A stretch of DNA of 64,000 bases from DATJLY01 sp963729295 (GTDB lineage: Bacteria > Pseudomonadota > Alphaproteobacteria > ATCC43930 > CGMCC-115725): NCBI GenBank assembly GCA_963729295.1, contig CAVSNJ010000026.1, positions 1-64,000 on the forward strand, read 5' to 3'. This document shows, piece after piece, positions 34,838 through 43,455 of the stretch; within the stretch, counting starts at the first letter, position 1; the number at the start of each line of letters is the position of its first letter. Position numbers and translations under genes: made by a program. The notes under the pieces are model-generated. The model saw nothing but the letters and a program-made list of their open reading frames with translations, was not told the DNA's origin and did no database searches.

Positions 34838-35407
34838 CTCTGCGCGGCGATAGCGCACGACGAGGCTCGCCGGCCCGAGACTGTGGCCGGCGATCGCCTT
34901 CAGCAACGCATCGCGGTCGAGCCCCGGCTGGAGCGCGCCGGGCGCGAGATCGAGCGCCAGCACGTCGATCGCATAATGATGCGGCGCGTCGGCGGGCGGC
35001 CCGCACGGGCCGGTATAGCCCGCCGTGCCGCGCGAGTTCTTGCCTTCGACGATGTCCTTCGCCGGCGCCGCGGCGCCGCCCTCGCCGGCCTTCACGCTCG
35101 TGCGCGTCGGCGCAATGCCGTAGGCGACCCAATGCACCGAGCCGAGGCCGCGCCGCCCATCGACGTCGATCATCAGCACGGCGAAGCTTTTCGTCCCGGC
35201 CGGCGGGTGCGACCAGGCGAGCGGCGGCGAAGTATCGCCGCCCTTGCCGTTGCCGCCGCAGAGCGCGCCGCCGGCATATTTCAGCGGCAGCGTCGCGTCG
35301 TCCGTGAAGGCGGGCGAGCGCAGCGTGAAATGAGCCCGGTCCGCCGCGCTCGCCGCGCCGGACACGAGAACCGCGGCGAGAACGCCGATCGTCAATCGCT
35401 TCGTCAT
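34835..35407 (-). CDS. YbhB/YbcL (PEBP) family secreted protein
   Basis: Phosphatidylethanolamine-binding-protein / Raf-kinase-inhibitor-like fold (190 aa). Signal peptide MTKRLTIGVLAAVLVSGAASA|AD, then the family motifs TSPPLAWSHPPAGTKSFAVLMIDVD, GSVHWVAYGI and YTGPCGPPADAPHHY. Biochemical role unknown. An ATG three codons upstream (35416) is an alternative start. The 255 bases between this gene and pmtA hold no gene or repeat that I can see and must contain both divergent promoters. Confidence 0.88.
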   Translation of the reverse strand: MTKRLTIGVLAAVLVSGAASAADRAHFTLRSPAFTDDATLPLKYAGGALCGGNGKGGDTSPPLAWSHPPAGTKSFAVLMIDVDGRRGLGSVHWVAYGIAPTRTSVKAGEGGAAAPAKDIVEGKNSRGTAGYTGPCGPPADAPHHYAIDVLALDLAPGALQPGLDRDALLKAIAGHSLGPASLVVRYRRAE

Positions 35408-35662
35408 TTTTTCCATCGCCCGATGTGCCAGAGACGGGCGATGCTATGCCACGCGCGGCGTCGGCGCGAGGCCCCGATTCGCGGGAACAACTCGGCCGTC
35501 ATACGGCTGTAACGCGCCCGCTCGACCCGCGAGCGTCGCGCAATTCGCCGGCGCGCGCCTTGTCGCAGCCGCGTTTCACACAACTGCAATCGTCCGCGAC
35601 TAGCTTCTCGCCGCAACGAAGAAACCGGCGTCACATTCGGGCGGGCGGTTACGGCACGGGGC

Positions 35663-36310
35663 ATGACGGCAGAGCTCGACACCATCAGCGTCCGCAATGC
35701 CTATACGCGCTGGGCTCCCGTCTACGATCTTCTGTTCGGCGCGATCTTCGCCCTCGGGCGGCGCGCGGCGATCGCCGCGGCCGAGGAAGTCGGCGGCCGC
35801 ATCCTCGAAGTCGGCGTCGGCACCGGCATCTCGCTTCCCGGATATTCGCCGCACAACCGCATCGTCGGCATCGACCTCTCGGAAGGGATGCTGAAGAAGG
35901 CGCGCGCGCGGATCGAGGAGCAGGGCCTCGACAATGTCGAACGGCTCGAGGTGATGGATGCCGAGCACCTGTCCTTCGCCGATGCCTCCTTCGACGTGGT
36001 CGTGGCGCATTACGTCGTCTCGACCGTGCCGAACCCCGAAGCCGTGCTCGACGAGCTCGCGCGCACGGTCCGGCCCGGCGGCGAGATCATCATCCTGAGC
36101 CGCATCGGCGCGGAAAGAGGCCCGCGCCGCGTGGTCGAGCGGCTGCTTCAGCCCATCGTTCGCCGCCTCGGCTGGCGCACCGAGTTTCCGTGGCAGCGCT
36201 TCGCCCGCTGGACCGAGCGGCGGCCGGACGTGCGCCTCGTCGAGCGCCGCGCCATGCCGCCGTTCGGTCATTTTTCGCTCGTCAGGTTTCGGAAATCGCA
36301 ATCCCTCTGA
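35663..36310 (+). CDS. pmtA: Phosphatidylethanolamine N-methyltransferase (PmtA type)
   Basis: Bacterial PmtA methylates phosphatidylethanolamine stepwise to phosphatidylcholine with SAM at the inner membrane. The 215-residue protein opens VRNAYTRWAPVYDLLFGAIFALGRRAAI, the amphipathic N-terminus typical of the Rhodobacter-like PmtA group. It has SAM motif I RILEVGVGTGISLPGY, NRIVGIDLSEGML, and the post-motif VVVAHYVVSTVPNPE. Adjacent lipid-related genes (an Mpo1-like protein, a psd homologue, a glycosyltransferase) support a membrane-lipid role. Confidence 0.85.
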   Translation: MTAELDTISVRNAYTRWAPVYDLLFGAIFALGRRAAIAAAEEVGGRILEVGVGTGISLPGYSPHNRIVGIDLSEGMLKKARARIEEQGLDNVERLEVMDAEHLSFADASFDVVVAHYVVSTVPNPEAVLDELARTVRPGGEIIILSRIGAERGPRRVVERLLQPIVRRLGWRTEFPWQRFARWTERRPDVRLVERRAMPPFGHFSLVRFRKSQSL

Positions 36311-36326
36311 AAAAGCGAGACGCCGC

Positions 36327-36962
36327 ATGCATGGTTTCATGGAAGTGCTGAAGATCCAGCGGTGGGACGACCATCGCTACTACCATCACAGCCCCGTCAA
36401 CCAGTCGCTGCATTTCTTGAGCGCGAGCAGCTTCCTCGTGGCCTATGTCGTGCTGTTCTGGAGCCCGGCGCTGGCCGCGCTCATCGCCTGGACCATCGCC
36501 ATGACGAGCCGCCAGTGCGGCCATTTCTTCTTCGAGCCGAAAGGCTATGACGCGGTGAACCAGGCGACGCACGAATACAAGGAAGAGATCAAGGTCGGCT
36601 ACAATTTGAAGCGCAAGGTCGTGCTGATGGCGATCTGGGCGCTGTCGCCGGTCGTGCTTTATTTCGAGCCGAGCCTGTTCGGGCTGTTGCGCCCGCGCGC
36701 CGAGGCGAGCTTCGCCGGCTTCGTGCGCCAGGTCGGGCAGGCGTGGCTCTTCATCGGCTTTGCCGGCCTCATCTTCCGCACGGTGCAGCTCTTCTTCCTG
36801 CGCGACGTGCAGACGGGCCTCGTGTGGGCGACGAAAATCATCACCGACCCGTTCAACGACATCAAGCTCTACCACGAGGCGCCGCTCGGCCTGCTGCGCC
36901 GCTGGCTCGACGACGACGGCGACGAGCTCGACGACGAGGTGGCGCTCGAGGGGCGCGGCTAG
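36327..36962 (+). CDS. Membrane protein resembling the Mpo1/DUF962 family
   Basis: 211-residue protein with about four hydrophobic helices. Near the N-terminus it has H-x4-N-x3-H (HHSPVNQSLHF; His21 or His20, Asn25, His29) and then SRQCGHFFFEP (Gln63, His66). Both are in the pattern of the iron-binding motifs of Mpo1, a yeast dioxygenase that shortens 2-hydroxy fatty acids, and its bacterial DUF962 relatives. The C-terminus is strongly acidic (DDDGDELDDE). It starts 17 bases after pmtA. The family call rests on short motifs only and could be wrong. Confidence 0.5.
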   Translation: MHGFMEVLKIQRWDDHRYYHHSPVNQSLHFLSASSFLVAYVVLFWSPALAALIAWTIAMTSRQCGHFFFEPKGYDAVNQATHEYKEEIKVGYNLKRKVVLMAIWALSPVVLYFEPSLFGLLRPRAEASFAGFVRQVGQAWLFIGFAGLIFRTVQLFFLRDVQTGLVWATKIITDPFNDIKLYHEAPLGLLRRWLDDDGDELDDEVALEGRG

Positions 36963-38641
36963 GCCGCGTCCCGGCCGGCGCGGCCGAAGCGATGAGCCAT
37001 CATCTCGCGCAGGATGCGGCGCTTGATGCCCGTGTTGCTGGCGCGCGCGTCGCGCCACCACCAGCGCGCGCGCCGCATCGCCGCGCCCGCCGCGACGAAG
37101 CGCTCCGCCACGCCTTCGAAATCTTCCTCGGTGTAATTGAGGCTGAAGATGAGCCGCCCGGTGCCGACCCAGGAGAGCGCCAGCCCTTCGGCGCGCAGGT
37201 AATACTGGAACATCCAGTTATAGGGCGACGGCTCGGTGTAGGAGACGGTCCAGATCGACGAGAGGTTCGCCACCCGCACCGGCACATCCGCCTCGGCGAG
37301 ACGCCGGTTGAGCGTCGCGGCGCGCCGGTTCCAGCTCTCGTCGAGGCCATCGTAGAGGGCGAGGATGTCCGGCTCCTCGAGGCGGCGCAGGAACTCGTTC
37401 ATCGCCGCCATGACGTAAGGGTGCGAATTGAACGTGCCGCGCGCGAAGCAGATGTCGGCCGGCCGATCCTCGCGGAAGCGCTTCATCAGATGCTTCCTGC
37501 CGCAGACGACGCCGATCGGCAGGCCGCCGCCGAGGCTCTTGCCGTAAGTCACGAGGTCGGCCGCGACGCCGAAATACTCTTGGGCGCCGCCGGGCGCCAG
37601 GCGGAAGCCGACGAACACCTCGTCGAAGATCAAGACGATGCCGCGCTCGGTGCAGAGCGCGCGCAGACGCTTCAGCCACGCGGCATAGGCGGCGCGGTCG
37701 AAATGCGCCGAGCGGGCGCTGTCGACGAGCGTCGAATCCGTGGGCGGCGCGCCGTTCGGATGCAGCGCCTGGAGCGGGTTGACGAGCACGCAGGCGATGT
37801 CGCGGCGGCGCGCCAGCACGCGCAGCGAATCCTCGGACATTTCCTTCAATGTGTATGTCTGCCGCGCGGGCACCGGATTGCCGACGCCCGGCTGCACGTC
37901 GCCCCACCAGCCATGATAGGCGCCGCAGAAGCGCACGAGGTGCGAGCGCCGCGTGTGATAGCGCGCAAGCCGCACCGCCTGCATCACCGCTTCGGTGCCC
38001 GACATGTGAAACGACACTTCGTCCATGCCGGAAAGCCGCGCGATGCGGAGCGCGTTGTCGGCGACGACGGGATGATAGGCGCCGAGCACCGGGCCCAATC
38101 CGCGCGCGCGCTCGTTCGCGCGCTCGATGCAGTCCTTGTAGAAATCGGTGCCGAAGAGATTGACGCCATAGGAGCCGGTCAGGTCGTAGAGCCGGTTGCC
38201 GTCGAGATCGCTCACCGTGACGCCCGACGAGGCTTCGAGGAACGCGCCCACCGGCAGATGCCGGCGCGCGAAGCGGCTGAACTGGAACGGCACGCGGTAG
38301 GACTGCGTGAACTGCAAATCCGAGATGACGGGCGCGGCTTCCGCGGTGAGCGCCAGCGTCTTCGGGTAGCGCGCGCGGTAGAGCGCGGCCAAGCGCTCGA
38401 AATCCGCGCGCCGCTCGGCCGCGATGTCCTCGGGCGCGCCGTCCACGCTGAAGAAGTGCTGACCCTCGTAATGGTAGGACGGAACGAGCGATGCGACGCG
38501 CCGGGCGATGCGCGAATGGCCGCCGAGCGAGGCGTGCTTCGCCCGCGAAAGCTCGACGCGCGATTTGAGCCTGACCGCCGATGCGGCCAGCACGAGCGCA
38601 CCCAAGGCAAGCGCGGTCGTTGTCGTGAGGTCTGGTGCCAT
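36959..38641 (-). CDS. Membrane-anchored class III aminotransferase (HemL-like fold)
   Basis: PLP enzyme of the class III aminotransferase / glutamate-1-semialdehyde aminomutase superfamily: PLP-phosphate region FHMSGTEAVMQAVR, CGAYHGWWGD, Asp340 in IFDEVFVGFR and Schiff-base Lys368 in YGKSLGGGLPIG. Unusually, it has a hydrophobic N-terminal segment (residues about 6-24) and about 90 extra residues before the fold, giving 560 aa against about 430 for HemL. This suggests a membrane-bound enzyme acting on a lipid or a carrier-linked aldehyde or ketone. It is convergent with the Mpo1-like gene and divergent from the psd homologue. The substrate is unknown. Confidence 0.78.
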   Translation of the reverse strand: MAPDLTTTTALALGALVLAASAVRLKSRVELSRAKHASLGGHSRIARRVASLVPSYHYEGQHFFSVDGAPEDIAAERRADFERLAALYRARYPKTLALTAEAAPVISDLQFTQSYRVPFQFSRFARRHLPVGAFLEASSGVTVSDLDGNRLYDLTGSYGVNLFGTDFYKDCIERANERARGLGPVLGAYHPVVADNALRIARLSGMDEVSFHMSGTEAVMQAVRLARYHTRRSHLVRFCGAYHGWWGDVQPGVGNPVPARQTYTLKEMSEDSLRVLARRRDIACVLVNPLQALHPNGAPPTDSTLVDSARSAHFDRAAYAAWLKRLRALCTERGIVLIFDEVFVGFRLAPGGAQEYFGVAADLVTYGKSLGGGLPIGVVCGRKHLMKRFREDRPADICFARGTFNSHPYVMAAMNEFLRRLEEPDILALYDGLDESWNRRAATLNRRLAEADVPVRVANLSSIWTVSYTEPSPYNWMFQYYLRAEGLALSWVGTGRLIFSLNYTEEDFEGVAERFVAAGAAMRRARWWWRDARASNTGIKRRILREMMAHRFGRAGRDAA

Positions 38642-38676
38642 GGCCGAACCCCTTACTCGATGAGTTTGACAAAGGC

Positions 38677-39498
38677 ATGACAGCGGACTCGGAAATCGCG
38701 AAAATCTCGCTGCGGGAGGAGTTGAACTTCCTCCTGTCCAATCGCATCCCGCGCCGGCTCGCGACGCAAATCTTCGGCCGATTGAGCCGCGTCGAGAGCC
38801 CGTTTCTGGCGCGCGCGTCGATCGCCGCGTGGCGGCTTTTCGCCGATCTCGACCTGAGCGATTCGGGCGTCGAGCGCTTCGCGAGCCTGCACGCCTGCTT
38901 CACGCGAACGCTGAAGCCGGGCGCGCGCCCGGTCGATTGCGATCCGCAGGTCCTTGCGAGCCCGTGCGACGCCATCGTGGGCGCGTGCGGGCGCATCGAG
39001 GACGGCACGCTCATCCAGGCGAAGGGATTGAGCTACACGCTCGCCGAGCTGTTACGCGATGGGCGCCTTGCGCGCCGCTACGCCGATGGGCAGTTCGCGA
39101 CGCTCCGCCTCACTTCGAGCATGTATCACCGTTTCCACGCGCCTTACGACTGCGCCGTCCGATCGGTCGCGCGCATCGACGGCGACACCTGGAACGTCAA
39201 TCCGATCGCGCTCAGGCGCATCGAGAAGCTGTTCTGCCGCAACGCGCGCGCGGTGATCGAGTGCGTGCTGCGGGTGGGCGGCGCCGGCGCAGTCGTGACG
39301 CTTGTCCCGGTCGCGGCGATCCTCGTTGCCGGCATCCGCCTCCACGACCGCACGTCTTACGAAAAAGGCGAGGAGATGGGCTGGTTCGAGCATGGCTCGA
39401 CCATCATCGTGCTCGCGCCCAAGGGCTTTGCGCTCAGCGATGGCGTGCGCCAAGGCGCCACGATCCGCATGGGCCGGTCCCTCCTGCGGCTGCCATGA
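38677..39498 (+). CDS. psd: Phosphatidylserine decarboxylase homologue
   Basis: Pyruvoyl enzyme making phosphatidylethanolamine from phosphatidylserine. The key residues are placed as in Psd: Asp98 in SPCDAIVG (usual SPADG/SPCDG), His151 and His154 in MYHRFHAP, and the self-cleavage site Gly240-Ser241-Thr242 (EHGSTIIV, usually LGST). Residues 198-222 form a hydrophobic stretch. 273 aa, slightly short. A GTG at 38635 would extend it but would run into the divergent aminotransferase start, so ATG 38677 is preferred. Its stop overlaps the glycosyltransferase start (ATGA). Variant residues around the motifs leave room for a different phospholipid or amino-acid head group. Confidence 0.8.
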   Translation: MTADSEIAKISLREELNFLLSNRIPRRLATQIFGRLSRVESPFLARASIAAWRLFADLDLSDSGVERFASLHACFTRTLKPGARPVDCDPQVLASPCDAIVGACGRIEDGTLIQAKGLSYTLAELLRDGRLARRYADGQFATLRLTSSMYHRFHAPYDCAVRSVARIDGDTWNVNPIALRRIEKLFCRNARAVIECVLRVGGAGAVVTLVPVAAILVAGIRLHDRTSYEKGEEMGWFEHGSTIIVLAPKGFALSDGVRQGATIRMGRSLLRLP

Positions 39499-40520
39499 AG
39501 CACATCCTCATCGCCACCGATGCCTGGCACCCGCAGGTGAACGGCGTCGTCCGCAGCCTCAAATCGCTCCAGGCGCAGGCGCGGCATTTGGGAACGGAGA
39601 TCGATTTCCTGACGCCCGAAGGCTTCCCCTCCTTCGCGCTGCCGACCTATTCGAGCGTCCGCCTCGCCGTGCCGCGCGCGCGCGAAATCGCCCGCCGCAT
39701 CGAGCGGGCGGCGCCCGATGCCATTCACATCGCGACCGAAGGCCCGATCGGCATTTTCGCGCGGCGCTATTGCGTGAAGCGCGGCCTTGCGTTTACGACA
39801 AGCTTCATGACGCGCTTTCCGGAATATATCTCGGCGCGCGTTCCCATCCCCGAATCTTGGAGCTACGCGGTCTTGCGCAATTTCCATGCGGCGGCGCAAC
39901 TGACCATGATCTCGACCCAGTCGTTGCGCGACGAGCTCGTCGCACGCGGCTTCCAACGCCTCGCCATGTGGACGCGCGGCGTCGACACCGCGCTCTTCTC
40001 GCCCGATCGCGTGGCATCGCTCGACCTGCCGCGCCCCATCTTCGTCAGCGTCGGGCGCGTCGCGGTCGAAAAGAATTTGCCGGCGTTCCTGGCGCTCGAC
40101 CTCTCCGGCTCGAAAGTCGTGATCGGCGACGGGCCGCAAATGGCCGAGCTCAAACGCCGCTTCCCGCGCGCTCATTTCCTCGGCACGATGGAAGGCGAGA
40201 CCTTGGCCGCGCACATTGCCGCCGCCGACGTGTTCGTCTTCCCGAGCCGCACCGACACGTTCGGCATCGTGCAGCTCGAAGCGCTCGCCTGCGGCGTGCC
40301 GGTCGCGGCCTATCCGGTGATGGGACCGAAAGACGTGATCGACGGAAATCCGGTCGGCAGTCTCGACGAGAATCTCGGTGCCGCGTGCGTGAAGGCGCTC
40401 GGGATTTCGCGCGCGTCGTGCCGCGCCTTCGCGCTCACGCGCTCGTGGGAGAAAAGCGCGGCGCAGTTCATCGCCAACTGCCGGCCGCTCGCCCGTCAGT
40501 CGGAGGTCAGCGCGGGATAG
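39495..40520 (+). CDS. Family 4 (GT-B) glycosyltransferase
   Basis: Retaining glycosyltransferase (341 aa) resembling the mannosyl/sulfoquinovosyl-type lipid glycosyltransferases. The N-terminal acceptor lobe is ILIATDAWHPQVNGVVRSL. The donor lobe shows SVGRVAVEKNLPAFL, VIGDGPQ, FLGTMEGETLAAHIAAADVFVFPSRTDTFGIVQLEALACGVPV, with the nucleotide-sugar EX7E-like motif reading D/TFGIVQLE. Translationally coupled to psd, so a glycolipid product is a reasonable inference. Its 3' end overlaps the convergent OYE gene by 25 bases. Confidence 0.85.
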   Translation: MKHILIATDAWHPQVNGVVRSLKSLQAQARHLGTEIDFLTPEGFPSFALPTYSSVRLAVPRAREIARRIERAAPDAIHIATEGPIGIFARRYCVKRGLAFTTSFMTRFPEYISARVPIPESWSYAVLRNFHAAAQLTMISTQSLRDELVARGFQRLAMWTRGVDTALFSPDRVASLDLPRPIFVSVGRVAVEKNLPAFLALDLSGSKVVIGDGPQMAELKRRFPRAHFLGTMEGETLAAHIAAADVFVFPSRTDTFGIVQLEALACGVPVAAYPVMGPKDVIDGNPVGSLDENLGAACVKALGISRASCRAFALTRSWEKSAAQFIANCRPLARQSEVSAG

Positions 40521-41587
40521 TCGGTATAGCCTTTGGCGCCGCCGTCATAGAAGGTCGCGTGATCGGGCTTGTTGAGCGTGGCCTTCCGGCGCAATCGTTC
40601 CGGCAGATCGGGATTGGCGATCGCGAGCGCCGCGAACGAGACCGCATCGGCCGCGCCGGCGGCGAGCGCGCGCTCGGCGCTTTCGAGAGTGTAGCCGCCA
40701 TTGACGACGACCGGCCCGCCGAACGCGCGGCGCAATTCCGGCGCAAGCCGCCGCATGCCGTCGGGCGGCGATTGCGGCGTGCCCGGATGGTCCGCCTCGA
40801 TGATGTGGAGATAGGCCACGCCCAAGTCCTTGAGCGCCGCCGCGACATGGCCGAAGAGCGCGGGCGCATCGGTATCGCCGATCCCGTCGGTGCGGAAATG
40901 CGGCGAGATGCGCACGGCGGTGCGCTCGGCTCCGACCTCGCCGATGACGGCTTCGACGATCTCCAACAGCAGCCGCGCGCGATTGGCGATGGCGCCGCCA
41001 TAGCGGTCCGTGCGCTTGTTGGTGCCGTCGCACAGGAACTGCATGATGAGATAGCCGTTGGCGCCGTGAATCTCGATCCCGTCCATGCCGGCATAGCGCG
41101 CATTCTTGGCGGCCTGGCGGAACTGACCAACCACACCCGCGATCTCGTCGGTCGCGAGCGGGCGCGGCGTCGCGAATTCGACGGGGCCATTGGCGCCGTT
41201 CACCTGCCCCTTGGCCGGCACGGCCGAGGCCGAGACCGGGATCTCGCCGGGCGGCATGCGCGAGGGATCGGATTTGCGCCCGACATGATAAAGCTGCTGG
41301 AACATCGTCGCGCCATGCGCGTGGACGGCGCTTGCGACGCGGCGCCAGCCTTCGGCCTGGGCCGGCCGGAAGATCGCCGCGGCGCCCGGACGCCCAACGC
41401 TCAAGGGCGACACGCTCGAGGCTTCCGAGATGAGTAATCCCATCGACGCGCGCTGGATATAGTACTGGCACATGATGTCGGTCGGCACGCGCTCGGCATC
41501 GTTGCGCGCGCGCTGCATCGGCGCCAGGACGACGCGGTTCCTGAGCGCGAACGGGCCGACGCGGATCGGCTCGAGGAGCGGGCTCAT
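40496..41587 (-). CDS. Old Yellow Enzyme family NADH:flavin oxidoreductase
   Basis: FMN-dependent ene-reductase (363 aa). Family landmarks: IRVGPFALRNRVVLAPMQRARN, LISEASSVS, FQQLYHVGRKSDP, GMDGIEIHGANGYLIMQFLCDGTNKRTDRYGG and VVNGGYTLESAE. The active-site His-Ala-Asn (HGAN) triplet is seen. It reduces activated C=C bonds. The ATG overlaps the stop of hyuB (ATGA), showing one operon. Confidence 0.92.
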   Translation of the reverse strand: MSPLLEPIRVGPFALRNRVVLAPMQRARNDAERVPTDIMCQYYIQRASMGLLISEASSVSPLSVGRPGAAAIFRPAQAEGWRRVASAVHAHGATMFQQLYHVGRKSDPSRMPPGEIPVSASAVPAKGQVNGANGPVEFATPRPLATDEIAGVVGQFRQAAKNARYAGMDGIEIHGANGYLIMQFLCDGTNKRTDRYGGAIANRARLLLEIVEAVIGEVGAERTAVRISPHFRTDGIGDTDAPALFGHVAAALKDLGVAYLHIIEADHPGTPQSPPDGMRRLAPELRRAFGGPVVVNGGYTLESAERALAAGAADAVSFAALAIANPDLPERLRRKATLNKPDHATFYDGGAKGYTDYPALTSD

Positions 41588-43359
41588 GCCGCCCCCGTCC
41601 CCGCGGCGCTCATGTGCGCGCGCAATCGCTCGCTCGCGGCGAGATCGAGCGCGAAGGTCTCGGGATCGAGCACCACGCCGTAGATTTTTTCCGCCTGCGT
41701 CGCGCTGACATAGCCCTGGCGCACATCCTCCTGCACCTTTTCGATCGGGCGCTGCCACGGCGGGCCATAGCCGCCGCCGCCGCCGGAGCGGATGCGATAG
41801 GCGTCGCCCGGCTTCAGATCGATGTAGGACACCTTGGCATTGGGATAATCCGACTTCCACACGCCGTCGCGCTTCACCGCGAGCTCGTTGCCGGTCGCGT
41901 CCATCCCGCCGTCGAGCCCCCACGGCTTGCAATGGACGCGGTCGATGCGGCTGTTGCAGACGACCGGCGCCAGCACGCGCACGAGCCGCTCGACGCCAAG
42001 CCCGCCGCGGTTACGCCCGGCGCCGCCCGAATCCGGCACCAGCGCGTGGCGCTCGACCACGACCGGGATTTTCGTTTCGACCTGTTCGCACGGCGCGTTG
42101 TGCGTGTCGCCGTCATTGAGGCAGACAGTGGCGGAGACGCCGTCCTCGCTGCGCTTGGCGCCCCAGCCGCCGCCCAGGGGTCCGAACCCGCCGATGAAGA
42201 ATTCGCGCTTCCTCGGGTCGATGCCGTGGATGTTGGCGCTCATCAGGTCGGCATGGTGGCCGGCGATGACGCGGTCGGGAATGGCTGGCTGCAACGCCCT
42301 GAAGACCGTGTCGATGATGGTCATTGGAAAGGTCATCCATTGCCGCATCGGCGCGGGCCGCACGGCGCTGACGACGCGGCCCGCCGGCACGATCGATCTG
42401 AGGCTGCGGAACGAGCCGTCATTGATCGGATAATCGCGCGGCGAGGTGACGCACTTATAGGCAACCTGGGTGCAGCCGAGCCCGGTCGTGGCGCCCGAAT
42501 TGAAGAATCCCCGCACCTGCTGCGACACGTCGGTGAGGTCGATCGTCATCTCGTCGGCCGCGACCGAAACCTTGACCTTGATCGGCACGCGCTTGCCGAC
42601 ATCGATGCCGTCATCGTCCATGTAGGATTCGGCTTCGTATGTTCCCTCGGGGATGGTGCGCGTGCGCTCGCGCGCCTTCTGCTCGGAATGATCCATGATG
42701 GCGGCGATCGCGGCCGCGACCTCGTCGCGGCCATAGCGCTCGACGAGTTCGAGGAAGCGGCGCTCGCCGGTCTTCACCGCCGTCACCTGCGCGCGCAGAT
42801 CGCCCAATGCGCGCGTTGGAATGCGCACGTTGATGCGGATGATGTCGACGAGGTCCTGGTTGATCTTGCCGGCCTTGTAGAGCTTCAGGTACGGCACCTG
42901 GAGCCCTTCGGAATAGATGTCAGTGGTGATGCCGCCCAGCGTGCCGCCGATATCGATCCAATGCGCCATGCAGCAGGCAAACCCGACGAGCGTCTTCTTG
43001 TGGAAGATCGGCAGCGTCAGGGTGATGTGATAGAGGTGGCTGCCGGTCGTATAGGCGTCATTGGTGATGAGGATGTCGCCCGGCTCGATCCCGTCCGGCC
43101 CGAAATGCGCGAGTTCCGACTTGATCGTCTCGGCCATGCCGCGGATGAAGGTCGGCAGCCCGATGCCGATCGACACGGTCTCGCCCTTGGGCGTGAAGAG
43201 CCCGGTGGTGAAGTCGAGCGCCTCGTAGATGATCATGTTGTAGGCGGTGCGCATGAGGTTCGTCTTCATCTCCTCGGTCACGGCGATGACGCCGTTGCGC
43301 ACGATCTCGGTCACGACCGGATCGGCCCCGCGCCGGGAAGATTCGAAGGGTGGGCTCAT
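41584..43359 (-). CDS. hyuB: Hydantoinase B / oxoprolinase / acetone carboxylase alpha-type subunit
   Basis: HyuB-family protein (591 aa), normally the second subunit of ATP-dependent hydantoinases, oxoprolinases or acetone-type carboxylases. Typical segments: DPVVTEIVRNGVIAVTEEMKTNLMRTAYN, GDILITNDAYTTGSHL, VGFACCMAHWIDIGG, NSGATTGLGCTQVAYK, and C-terminal DSGGAGRNRGGLG. No hyuA (ATPase) subunit is adjacent on either side, which is unusual. ATG 43359 is chosen because the upstream residues are Arg-rich and not family-like. A 96-base spacer separates it from the divergent MFS gene. Confidence 0.9.
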   Translation of the reverse strand: MSPPFESSRRGADPVVTEIVRNGVIAVTEEMKTNLMRTAYNMIIYEALDFTTGLFTPKGETVSIGIGLPTFIRGMAETIKSELAHFGPDGIEPGDILITNDAYTTGSHLYHITLTLPIFHKKTLVGFACCMAHWIDIGGTLGGITTDIYSEGLQVPYLKLYKAGKINQDLVDIIRINVRIPTRALGDLRAQVTAVKTGERRFLELVERYGRDEVAAAIAAIMDHSEQKARERTRTIPEGTYEAESYMDDDGIDVGKRVPIKVKVSVAADEMTIDLTDVSQQVRGFFNSGATTGLGCTQVAYKCVTSPRDYPINDGSFRSLRSIVPAGRVVSAVRPAPMRQWMTFPMTIIDTVFRALQPAIPDRVIAGHHADLMSANIHGIDPRKREFFIGGFGPLGGGWGAKRSEDGVSATVCLNDGDTHNAPCEQVETKIPVVVERHALVPDSGGAGRNRGGLGVERLVRVLAPVVCNSRIDRVHCKPWGLDGGMDATGNELAVKRDGVWKSDYPNAKVSYIDLKPGDAYRIRSGGGGGYGPPWQRPIEKVQEDVRQGYVSATQAEKIYGVVLDPETFALDLAASERLRAHMSAAGTGAA

Positions 43360-43455
43360 CGAGAGGACGGCTCCTTGGTGACGTGGCCTGACGATCCGTG
43401 CGACTATAGCCCGCCGCACAACAAAAAACGCGGTTCGAGACAGGGAGGGTTAAGC

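Noticed and set aside
38635..38676. GTG start extending the psd homologue
   Set aside because: It would overlap the divergent aminotransferase start codon, and the added residues are not family-like.
41614..43455. Long N-terminal extension of the MFS gene at 43456
   Set aside because: It is antisense to hyuB; ATG 43456 has a good RBS and the MFS protein begins normally there.
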